In this document: in pieces, positions 35,756-42,785 of the stretch
Layout of the letters: the number at the start of each line of letters is the position of its first letter
Position numbering within the stretch: the first letter of the stretch is position 1
Assembly: GCA_947258795.1 (NCBI GenBank)
Contig: CAMYJU010000001.1
Coordinates: 248,001-312,000 of the forward strand
DNA from: an uncultured Gammaproteobacteria bacterium
Lineage (GTDB): Bacteria; Pseudomonadota; Gammaproteobacteria; DRJJ01
Reading direction: 5' to 3'
Length of the DNA stretch: 64,000 bases
Program-made: the position numbers and the translations under genes
Notes under the pieces: generated by a model
Databases searched by the model: none
What the model was told of the DNA's origin: nothing
Seen by the model: only the letters and a program-made list of their open reading frames with translations

Positions 35756-36309
35756 GCAAGTTTCTCCCATATGTGGCAGCTATTTTACTTACATTCGCGG
35801 CCGGATGTTACGCGCAAAGCTCTGAGGCGCCATATAATTATGATAATGACTATGACCCGGCGAACATGGAGCATTTGTTATATCAGTACAACAAGGCGAC
35901 TAATGAACAAAAGGACATCGTGTCACGCAACATGGACAGACTGCAGAAACTAAACAGGGAGAAAAACTGGACATCCCTGTTTAAATCTGCGAGTGGCCTG
36001 TTGTGGGCGTATCCTACCCCTGAGGCATTGGTACATTTAGGTGATGCTTTTCTCAATACCGGTGTGGAAGGTAAAGACAGGCGTGAGTTGATTGATCGTA
36101 AAAAGACGAATTTTTCCACAGCACTTTCTTACTACAGTGCTGCATTGAAGTTTTCCAGGAAGGTGAGTCGACCGATCCCAAAGCTGGCCGATCAGACGCG
36201 GGTAAAAATAGAATGTATCGAGGAATATATCGCGTCTGAGAAATTCAGTGATACCGGGAAATGCGGGTCTATCGTGTCAGTGCTGGCCGATAATAAAATA
36301 TCGATCTAG
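35752..36309 (+). CDS. Probable exported lipoprotein-like protein
   Basis: A 185-aa protein with a signal sequence MSKFLPYVAAILLTFAAGCY; the Cys after AAG could be a lipid attachment site, though the lipobox is weak. The mature part is helical with a TPR-like feel (NATNEQKDIVSRNMDRLQKL-type helices). It overlaps the L,D-transpeptidase-like gene (ATGA), and the pairing suggests a chaperone or immunity partner, which is inference. Confidence 0.7.
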   Translation: MSKFLPYVAAILLTFAAGCYAQSSEAPYNYDNDYDPANMEHLLYQYNKATNEQKDIVSRNMDRLQKLNREKNWTSLFKSASGLLWAYPTPEALVHLGDAFLNTGVEGKDRRELIDRKKTNFSTALSYYSAALKFSRKVSRPIPKLADQTRVKIECIEEYIASEKFSDTGKCGSIVSVLADNKISI

Positions 36310-36338
36310 TACGGGCCGGGTAAGGCAATCACAGGCAC

Positions 36339-36367
36339 AAAAAAGCGGGCTGAAAGCCCGCTTTTTT
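36339..36367. terminator. Bidirectional rho-independent terminator
   Basis: AAAAAAGCGGGCT-GAA-AGCCCGCTTTTTT, symmetric, serving the plus-strand gene ending at 36309 and the minus-strand gene ending at 36386. Confidence 0.92.
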
Positions 36368-36385
36368 ACAAATCAGCAAAAGGTC

Positions 36386-36580
36386 TTATTTAACCCAGTT
36401 GCTCACGTTGTCGGTGTTTTTGGCTTCACCGTCTGCATAACCAGCAGTGTAACCATCTGTAAGACGCTGCTCTTCACGCTGTGGGTTATGCAAGAAACCG
36501 CCAACCCAGCCTTGAATGTACTCTGGGTCTGCTCCCATTTCCTCAAGTTTGCCAATTGTTTCGTAGTAAACGGGATCCAT
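36386..36580 (-). CDS. Small conserved-looking hypothetical protein
   Basis: A 64-aa acidic protein: MDPVYYETIGKLEEMGADPE, then YIQGWVGGFLHNPQREEQR and a Gly/Ala/Asp-rich end. ATG 36580 has AGGAG 6 bp upstream and is preferred over TTG at 36595. Flanked by a strong terminator, which supports that the gene is expressed. No known family by eye. Confidence 0.72.
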   Translation of the reverse strand: MDPVYYETIGKLEEMGADPEYIQGWVGGFLHNPQREEQRLTDGYTAGYADGEAKNTDNVSNWVK

Positions 36581-37001
36581 AACAATCTCCTGCAAATTAT
36601 CGATTTATTTCTGAACAGTATGACCGACTCAGGCACATACTGTACTCATAAAAACAGTATTATCTCATATTCTAAACTAGGACGGCAACATCAGGCCCGG
36701 CATCGTTAAAATGCCGGAAATGGCCTGCCGATAGACGTCGGCTCTATGGTCTTACCGGGAACGAGCGCTAAATATCAATATAATCAGCAGCTTAAATCAA
36801 GATCGGCCGTATGGACCGGTCCCGCCGGAAAACCAGTGCGCGATACTAGCCAAGCTATCGCTGATTGACCATATCCCTTTAGTGGTACTCGGGCCGGGTT
36901 CGTGGTCAGGGACGGTTTTTAAAGCTTTTACAATCACTTCTGTGCCAGTTTCGGTATAATGCGCCTACACTGAGCCTGATGGTCCAAGGAATTAAAGCGT
37001 T
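36581..37001. promoter_or_regulatory. Intergenic region with grxC promoter
   Basis: 421 bp without a gene. GC-rich fragments with short dyads (AGATCGGCCGTATGGACCGG-type) occur at 36690-36900. A TATAAT at 36955-36960 with TTTACA at 36927 (long spacing) lies 40 bp before grxC. Confidence 0.4.
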
Positions 37002-37265
37002 ATGTCCAAGATTGTTATGTACAGCACTGCATTTTGCCCCTATTGCGTACGCGCCGAACAGTTGCTGCAGAGTAAAGGCGTACAGATAAACAAAGTCCGC
37101 GTCGACCAGGAGCCTGACCGTTTCCAGGAAATGCTCAACAAGTCAGAAGGCCGGCGCACCGTACCACAGATTTTTATTGGTGAAACCCATGTCGGTGGCT
37201 ACGATGACCTGGCTGCACTGGACATGAAAGGCGAGCTCGACCCGTTACTCGCGACTGTCAGCTAG
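37002..37265 (+). CDS. grxC: Glutaredoxin 3
   Basis: An 87-aa dithiol glutaredoxin. Active site CPYC at residues 12-15 (MYSTAFCPYCVRAEQLL), then TVPQIFIGETHVGGYDDL with the cis-Pro and glutathione-binding GG. Cytoplasmic thiol-disulfide exchange with glutathione. It precedes the probable dsrS by 30 bp, so they may be cotranscribed. Confidence 0.96.
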   Translation: MSKIVMYSTAFCPYCVRAEQLLQSKGVQINKVRVDQEPDRFQEMLNKSEGRRTVPQIFIGETHVGGYDDLAALDMKGELDPLLATVS

Positions 37266-37295
37266 GCTGACCACCTGACCGGAAGTAATCTCCCG

Positions 37296-38435
37296 ATGGA
37301 CCTGAGTAGTGAAGACGCGCTGCGTCTGAATGTCCTGATCAGCAATTCCGTTGCAATTCGCGTGGACGAGGGCAAGATGCTCGTCTACGGCCTGTCCGAT
37401 AGTGGCCAGGAAGCGATGATCACCCTGAACCCGAATTGTCGCAACGACCAGTACATTCGCGCGGTCAAGGAACTGTTGTCGAGCATGGTACTGGGCTCTC
37501 CCGGTGGTTACCCGGTATTTCTGAAGCGCTGGACGCGTATGGGCCAGACCAGCGATATCCGCCTGGCCGAGTTACTGAAGCTGGGTGAACCCGAGGCCGT
37601 AGTTGCCGTGGCCGGCGCCCAGGGGCTGACCGATGAGCTGGCCGAACATGCCTGGTGGGCGATGCCGAACGCCGAAAACGCGCGTTGCATGTTAACCCGT
37701 GACTGCGTGGTCATTGGCAGGATGGGCAAGGTACTGGCCGACTTCCTGATGGAATTCCTGCCGTTTGAAGAAGAACCACGGCATATCATCCAGAGTGTCA
37801 GCCTGGTGCTGCAGACGGGGCTGATCGACGACGAAGCACGCATGACCTTGTGGAAGCGTGGCAAAAGCAAGAATGTGTACCGCGTCGGCTTCCTGGCCAG
37901 GCAACCGGATGAACTGCCTGACCCGGTTGTCCAGCGTACAGATTACCCCGAATACGAACAGATACTGAATCAGCTGGCAGGGCAGGGCAACGCCTTTGCC
38001 GCATGCTTGACGCGGATATTGTCGGCCGCAGGTCAAACCTTCATCAGCGCCGCCGAGACCATCCTGAAACGTCCATCCAACCAGGACGTGGTGGTCGAGT
38101 TTCTGGAAACCCTGGTTGAATACTGTCGTGACATTCGTCTCAGTGAGCATGAATTCCGTGAGATGGATGAGCTGCTCAACGCGGTCGAACAGTTGCAGCA
38201 AAACGATCATGAAGGCATCCTGCAACAGAACCCGGACTACCAGGCCGTGAGCCAGGCCGTGCCGGCACTGCAACAGGAACTGGCTGCGCTGATGGTCATC
38301 GCCCATGCCGGGGAGCCGGTGGTGCGGTCGATATTCGCGATTACCGATTCGGTCGGTTCGGTGATGCGCAAGAAGCTCGAACCGGTCAGCAAGCCATTGA
38401 TGCAGCAGTTTGCGGTGCTGAAAGGTACTGCATGA
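37296..38435 (+). CDS. dsrS: Probable DsrS
   Basis: A 379-aa soluble protein without known domain. The N-terminus MDLSSEDALRLNVLISNSVA, the segment AWWAMPNAENARCMLTRDCV, and the length of about 42 kDa fit DsrS as I remember it, a cytoplasmic protein of sulfur oxidisers that influences dsr gene expression. In Allochromatium dsrS ends the dsr operon after dsrR; here that place is taken by the flavoprotein gene and dsrS lies 12 kb away next to grxC. The assignment rests on memory of the family, so moderate confidence. Confidence 0.65.
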   Translation: MDLSSEDALRLNVLISNSVAIRVDEGKMLVYGLSDSGQEAMITLNPNCRNDQYIRAVKELLSSMVLGSPGGYPVFLKRWTRMGQTSDIRLAELLKLGEPEAVVAVAGAQGLTDELAEHAWWAMPNAENARCMLTRDCVVIGRMGKVLADFLMEFLPFEEEPRHIIQSVSLVLQTGLIDDEARMTLWKRGKSKNVYRVGFLARQPDELPDPVVQRTDYPEYEQILNQLAGQGNAFAACLTRILSAAGQTFISAAETILKRPSNQDVVVEFLETLVEYCRDIRLSEHEFREMDELLNAVEQLQQNDHEGILQQNPDYQAVSQAVPALQQELAALMVIAHAGEPVVRSIFAITDSVGSVMRKKLEPVSKPLMQQFAVLKGTA

Positions 38436-38805
38436 GCCTCTTAAGCTGTAGGGTGCAATAAGCGAAGCGCATTGCACCGTTTACCAGAATATGGCGCATT
38501 GCACTTCTATCTCATAGAACGCTTTCAGCGTTACACCACAGAACCCCTTCGGGTTTCATTGTGGATACCCCACCCACCTACGGTGGGTCTGGGCAATCAT
38601 GAGTACCCTACACCTTCGGTGTCAGGGCAAATGCGCCCTACTTGCTGATATTTGTTTAAGATACGACCAAAGTGATCACGGCAGCAACAAATACCATTAG
38701 TAATGCTTCTAAAATAAGATATGTAAATGAGATCCTGGGCCGTGAATGTTTTAATTCCAATTTTGCGTCGAAATAATTCAAATATTTACTCCTTGCACTT
38801 ATACA
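38436..38805. repeat. Repeat-rich intergenic stretch, includes repeat copy 2 (38449-38478)
   Basis: The stretch after dsrS has no reliable gene. It holds copy 2 of the 30-bp TAGGGTGCAATAAGCG repeat, then several short dyads (GAACGCTTTCAGCGTT, ACCCACCTACGGTGGGT, CACCTTCGGTGT) that look like decayed palindromic elements. A minus-strand frame ending at 38656 has one hydrophobic segment but no convincing start. Confidence 0.6.
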
Positions 38806-38825
38806 TACATTGTATATACAATGTA
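38806..38825. promoter_or_regulatory. Perfect 20-bp palindrome upstream of RHH gene
   Basis: TACATTGTATATACAATGTA is a perfect palindrome 31 bp before the start of the small ribbon-helix-helix gene. Likely operator for that protein. Confidence 0.7.
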
Positions 38826-38856
38826 GTTCATCCTTTAGAGAAAAGCAAGAATAATC

Positions 38857-39000
38857 ATGTCTAAACAGAAAGTTATTAACTTCAGGATTGATGCTAGTAC
38901 CAAACAAAAGGCAAAAAAGCTGGCCGAAGCAGACGGTCGTAGCCTCTCAAACTGGATCACGTTGTTGATCGAACGTGAGATTCGCAAGTCAAAAAAATGA
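38857..39000 (+). CDS. Small ribbon-helix-helix (Arc/MetJ-type) protein
   Basis: A 47-aa protein: VINFRIDASTKQKAKKLAEA forms the DNA-contacting strand and helix 1, then DGRSLSNWITLLIEREIRK forms helix 2. This is the bare RHH fold of toxin-antitoxin antidotes and copy-control proteins. No toxin gene follows within 100 bp; the next gene is on the other strand. The 20-bp palindrome upstream fits autoregulation. Confidence 0.75.
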   Translation: MSKQKVINFRIDASTKQKAKKLAEADGRSLSNWITLLIEREIRKSKK

Positions 39001-39106
39001 TTGGATGCCGGATACAACGGATTTAGCTCATCCTCAGATTGTGTGTCTACTTCTTTATAGGCCCATCAGATACGCAGGGCAAGTGCGCCCTACCAAAATG
39101 AACGAT

Positions 39107-40816
39107 TCAACCAAACACCCTGAACAACAACCAGAAATTAACCACCAGCGACACCAACGCAAAGGCCTTCCAGAAGCCGGCCGGGTTGCGCTGTAACAAG
39201 GGTACAAACTCGGTTTTGGTGAACTCCGGGTTCGGGTGCGACAGGTCATATACAAACTCGGTCATCACATCGTAGCGCTTGGCCGGTTCATATTGCAGGG
39301 CCTTGCTGATCGTCCGGTCCACCCATAGCGGAATGCTGTCGTTATAGGTCTTGATGCTGATATACTCACGTTGCTTGCCGCCACGCTGCACCAGCGTCTT
39401 TTTAAACGGCAGCTTACCGGTCAGCATCTCATAGGTAATGATCGCGACCGAATACAAATCCGATTTCATACTACCGGATTCACCCTCAAAAAACTCCGGT
39501 GCGGTATAGTCGATCGTACCAGCGACATTGTTGCGGTCGATCGGCGATTGTATCTCTTCGATGCCGGTAATCTTGGTGGAACCGTAATCGATGATCTTCA
39601 GCACGCCGTACTTGTCGATCATGATGTTTTCCGGTTTCAGGTCGCGGTGTACCATTTCCAGCCGGTGAAAGGCGCGCAGGCCATCGACCATTTGTTCGAT
39701 AATGCGGCGTACCTCGGCAATCGGTGCCAGTGGATGATCATTCATCCATTGACGCAGTGTCTGGCCCTCGACGTACTCCATCGCGTGATATAGAAACTGA
39801 CGTTTACGCTTTTGGTTCAGCACCTTGATTACATGGCTGTTATTCAGACGCCGGCCGACCCATTCCTCCAGGTGGAAGCTTTCCAGGTAGTCGGCATCGT
39901 CCTCAAAGTTGACCGAAGGTGTTTTCAATACAATGCTGGAATCGGTCTCCTGGTCCACGGCCAGGTAACACTGGCTGCGCTTGCTGGCATGGATCTCTTT
40001 CAGGATGCGGTAACCGTCGAGGATATTGCCCGGCTCCAGGTCCGGTGGCATCGGCAGTTCGGTCAGCTCGTGATAGACATCATCCGCCTCCTGCACCGGC
40101 AGTTCATCGATGCGGATTATCTGGCAGGTCAGATTGTCATTGCTGTTGTTGTCCAGCGCCAGCCTGAGCAGTTCTGCGGCGGCCTGGTTATGGTCATCGG
40201 CATGGGCGAGCAGGGTGTCGTGTATGGTCTTGTCATCAACAAAGTCATGGATGCCGTCAGTGGTGAATAACAGGATGTCGTGCTGCACCAGTGGCACCGC
40301 ACTGTAATCGATATCCAGGTGTACATCGATCCCCATCGCCCGGTTCAGATAATTCTTGTCCTCCGAAACCCAGATGCGATGGTCGCGAGTTAGCTGTTTG
40401 AGTTTGCCGTGACGCAGGCGATAAATACGTGAATCGCCAACGTGCAGCAGGTAGGCGGTGGTGGATTTGATTACCGCGGCGCTGAAGGTGGTGACCAGGC
40501 CGTATTTGCCGGTCTCGGTCAGCTGGCCCTTGCTGTACAGCCAGCGGTTCAGTGAGGTCAGTACTTTGTGCGCTGAATTCTTGACCGACCAGGAATCCGG
40601 CGTACTGTAATAATCATTGATAAAGCCGCTGACGCAGGCTTCGCTGGCCTCACGTCCGGCCTCACTGCCACTCATGCCATCGGCAATCGCAATCACCGCG
40701 CCCTTGGTTTTCAGGGCGGGGCCCTCGGGCAGGTACAGGGCATGAAAATCCTCGTTTTCAGCCTTGAGTCCCTTATCGGTATGTTGCGCGGAGCTTAGTT
40801 TCAGCGTATGTGACAT
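39107..40816 (-). CDS. Bifunctional PP2C phosphatase / Ser-Thr protein kinase
   Basis: A 569-aa fusion. Residues ~1-240: PP2C phosphatase with IADGMSGSEAGREASE, LHVGDSRIYRL and LLFTTDGIHDFVDD. Residues ~265-530: Hanks-type kinase with catalytic HRDLKPENIMIDKYGVLKI, DYG in place of DFG, and APEFFEGESGSMKSDLYSVA. A single C-terminal membrane helix ends the protein (FALVSLVVNFWLLFRVFG). Fusions of this kind recur beside narK/nirB in gammaproteobacterial nitrate clusters. The combination in one protein suggests self-limited phosphorylation control of nitrate uptake or reduction. Downstream of narK after a terminator, so possibly partly independent. Confidence 0.9.
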   Translation of the reverse strand: MSHTLKLSSAQHTDKGLKAENEDFHALYLPEGPALKTKGAVIAIADGMSGSEAGREASEACVSGFINDYYSTPDSWSVKNSAHKVLTSLNRWLYSKGQLTETGKYGLVTTFSAAVIKSTTAYLLHVGDSRIYRLRHGKLKQLTRDHRIWVSEDKNYLNRAMGIDVHLDIDYSAVPLVQHDILLFTTDGIHDFVDDKTIHDTLLAHADDHNQAAAELLRLALDNNSNDNLTCQIIRIDELPVQEADDVYHELTELPMPPDLEPGNILDGYRILKEIHASKRSQCYLAVDQETDSSIVLKTPSVNFEDDADYLESFHLEEWVGRRLNNSHVIKVLNQKRKRQFLYHAMEYVEGQTLRQWMNDHPLAPIAEVRRIIEQMVDGLRAFHRLEMVHRDLKPENIMIDKYGVLKIIDYGSTKITGIEEIQSPIDRNNVAGTIDYTAPEFFEGESGSMKSDLYSVAIITYEMLTGKLPFKKTLVQRGGKQREYISIKTYNDSIPLWVDRTISKALQYEPAKRYDVMTEFVYDLSHPNPEFTKTEFVPLLQRNPAGFWKAFALVSLVVNFWLLFRVFG

Positions 40817-40832
40817 AGACGGATAGTATCAG

Positions 40833-40864
40833 AAAAAAGGCTGACCATTGGTCAGCCTTTTTTG
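40833..40864 (-). terminator. Rho-independent terminator after narK
   Basis: AAAAAAGGCTGACC-ATT-GGTCAGCCTTTTTT, between narK and the kinase/phosphatase gene. Confidence 0.88.
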
Positions 40865-40875
40865 TAGTCGTCGTG

Positions 40876-42351
40876 TTAACTGACTTCGATCATCTGTACC
40901 GTACCGTCTGGCAAGACCTCGGTCATATGACCTTGCGGTTCTTCCAGGAAGAAGAGCACGGCTACCAGAGCAACCACAGCGGCGGCGGCAATCACCATGA
41001 AGAACACAGAAGGTGATACAAACGAGAATACGGTCAGGAATGTCACTGCGCCGACGTTACCATAGGCACCAGCCATACCGGCGACCTGACCGGTCAGGCG
41101 ACGCTTGACCAGTGGCACCATCGCGAACACCGCACCTTCACCTGACTGCACGAAAAATGAACACAGCATGGTAATCACGACAGCCAGGGCCACAGGCCAG
41201 CCGGAATCGATCTGGCTCATCAGGAAGTATCCGCCGATCAGGCCCAGCAACAGGATAATCATGGTGCGCCGGCGACCGAACTTGTCACTAATAAAGCCGC
41301 CACTTGGGCGTGCGAGCAGGTTCATGAATGCGTAACCGGAAGCGAGCATACCGGCAGCTACCAGTGACAGGTCAAAGGTCTCCTTGAAGAACAGTGGCAA
41401 CATGGATACCACGGCCAGTTCGGAACCGAAGGTCACCAGGTAGGCCAGGTCCAGCACCGCGACCTGTTTGAATTTGTAGCGGTCAATCTCCGGTACTTCT
41501 TCGGTAAACACATGCTTGTTGATCTGGTAAATACGGATAGTCTGGAAAATATACAGGCCAACCAGCAATGTGTAGATAGACACAGTGACCGTAGCAGTCA
41601 GCATGGCCAGGTTGCCCGGTCCCAGTTTCCAGGCCAGTACGGCCAGTGCGGCATACATCGGGATATTCATGACCAGGTACAGGAAGAAATCACCCTTGCT
41701 GCTGACTTCCATCGCGCCGGTTTTCTTCGGTTTGAAGTAGGTCGAACCCTTCGGGGTATCGCTGACTGTGAAGAAGTAAATACCTGAATAGATCAGTGCC
41801 AGTACACCGGTGGTCGCGATCGCATAACGCCAGCCATCATCGCCCCCATATAGCAAAGCAACAGTCGGCAGGGTCAGGGCCGCGGCCGCTGAACCGAAGT
41901 TGCCCCAGCCACCGTAGATGCCTTCGGCGACACCGACCTGTTTGGCCGGGAACCACTCGCTGACCATACGGATACCGATAACGAAGCCGGCACCGACAAA
42001 GCCGAGCAGGAAGCGCATCAGTGCCAGTTGTTCGTAGTCATCGGCAAACGCGAACCCGAAACACAGGAAGCTGGAGATAAACAGCAACAGGCTGTACATG
42101 CGCCGTGGACCAAACGCATCGACCAGCATGCCGATCACGATGCGGGCCGGGATGGTCAGTGCCACGTTCAGTATCAGCAGCGCCTTGACCTGTTCCTTGC
42201 TCAGGTTCATGGTCTCGGCGATGGCAGACAGTAGCGGTGCATGGTTAAACCAGACAAGGAAACTTAAGAAGAACGCAAACCAGCTCAGATGCAGGATGCG
42301 CATCTTGCCGGTAAAAGACAGCAGGTTAAGTTTCTGGGATTCCGATGACAT
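40876..42351 (-). CDS. narK: NarK/NasA-type nitrate/nitrite MFS transporter
   Basis: A 491-aa major facilitator with 12 predicted membrane helices. The nitrate/nitrite porter signature is present: [20 protein letters not shown], with the second signature half around [39 protein letters not shown] is the typical N-terminus. Imports nitrate for the nirB/nas operon transcribed divergently. A sigma-54 motif lies 39 bp upstream of its ATG. Confidence 0.94.
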   Translation of the reverse strand: MSSESQKLNLLSFTGKMRILHLSWFAFFLSFLVWFNHAPLLSAIAETMNLSKEQVKALLILNVALTIPARIVIGMLVDAFGPRRMYSLLLFISSFLCFGFAFADDYEQLALMRFLLGFVGAGFVIGIRMVSEWFPAKQVGVAEGIYGGWGNFGSAAAALTLPTVALLYGGDDGWRYAIATTGVLALIYSGIYFFTVSDTPKGSTYFKPKKTGAMEVSSKGDFFLYLVMNIPMYAALAVLAWKLGPGNLAMLTATVTVSIYTLLVGLYIFQTIRIYQINKHVFTEEVPEIDRYKFKQVAVLDLAYLVTFGSELAVVSMLPLFFKETFDLSLVAAGMLASGYAFMNLLARPSGGFISDKFGRRRTMIILLLGLIGGYFLMSQIDSGWPVALAVVITMLCSFFVQSGEGAVFAMVPLVKRRLTGQVAGMAGAYGNVGAVTFLTVFSFVSPSVFFMVIAAAAVVALVAVLFFLEEPQGHMTEVLPDGTVQMIEVS

Positions 42352-42389
42352 GTTGCGTGCTCCGTATTGATTTCCAATGGCTGGTTATA

Positions 42390-42404
42390 GCATTTACTGT
42401 GCCA
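42390..42404 (-). promoter_or_regulatory. Sigma-54 promoter motif for narK
   Basis: Minus-strand TGGCACAGTAAATGC, with GG and GC at the -24/-12 spacing, 39 bp upstream of narK. Confidence 0.7.
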
Positions 42405-42434
42405 AGCCCCTTTTTGCCCTTAAATACAACAGCT

Positions 42435-42485
42435 TGCACAATACAGATGCATTTTGGTGCGCCTGTACTGCACTATGCAGGTGCA
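42435..42485. promoter_or_regulatory. Two NtrC-like enhancer boxes
   Basis: Box 1 (42435-42451): TGCACA-N5-GATGCA. Box 2 (42469-42485): TGCACT-N5-GGTGCA. Both have the 17-bp TGCAC...GTGCA layout of NtrC sites and lie 34 bp apart centre to centre, about three helical turns, on one DNA face. Confidence 0.65.
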
Positions 42486-42721
42486 ACGCAGGTCACGAAA
42501 CCAGTGGTATGTGCGCATTTCTGGAGCACATGACTGAAAAATTCATTGTCAGAAATGGACAGTATAAGAAGGGCTTAGCGCATCCCATGTCTTATTAGAA
42601 TGCATTAATGCACTGAAATGCACCATTGAAGAGCGGGTTTTTGCGAGTGGTCAGCCGGATTTGACCCTATTAAAAACATAATTGCTAATAAAATTAATAT
42701 GTTAGATAAATATTAGAACTT

Positions 42722-42736
42722 TGGCATATATCTTGC
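42722..42736 (+). promoter_or_regulatory. Sigma-54 promoter motif for nirB operon
   Basis: TGGCATATATCTTGC, GG and GC correctly spaced, 50 bp before nirB. Confidence 0.7.
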
Positions 42737-42785
42737 TCCATAGCATTCAACGTTTAAACAACAGCTGTCACCGGAGTATAGATAC

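Noticed and set aside
38656-38907. 83-aa minus-strand frame with one hydrophobic helix, overlapping the RHH gene start
   Set aside because: Its only ATG start lies inside the RHH gene on the other strand and no Shine-Dalgarno is visible. A shorter form from another start cannot be excluded.
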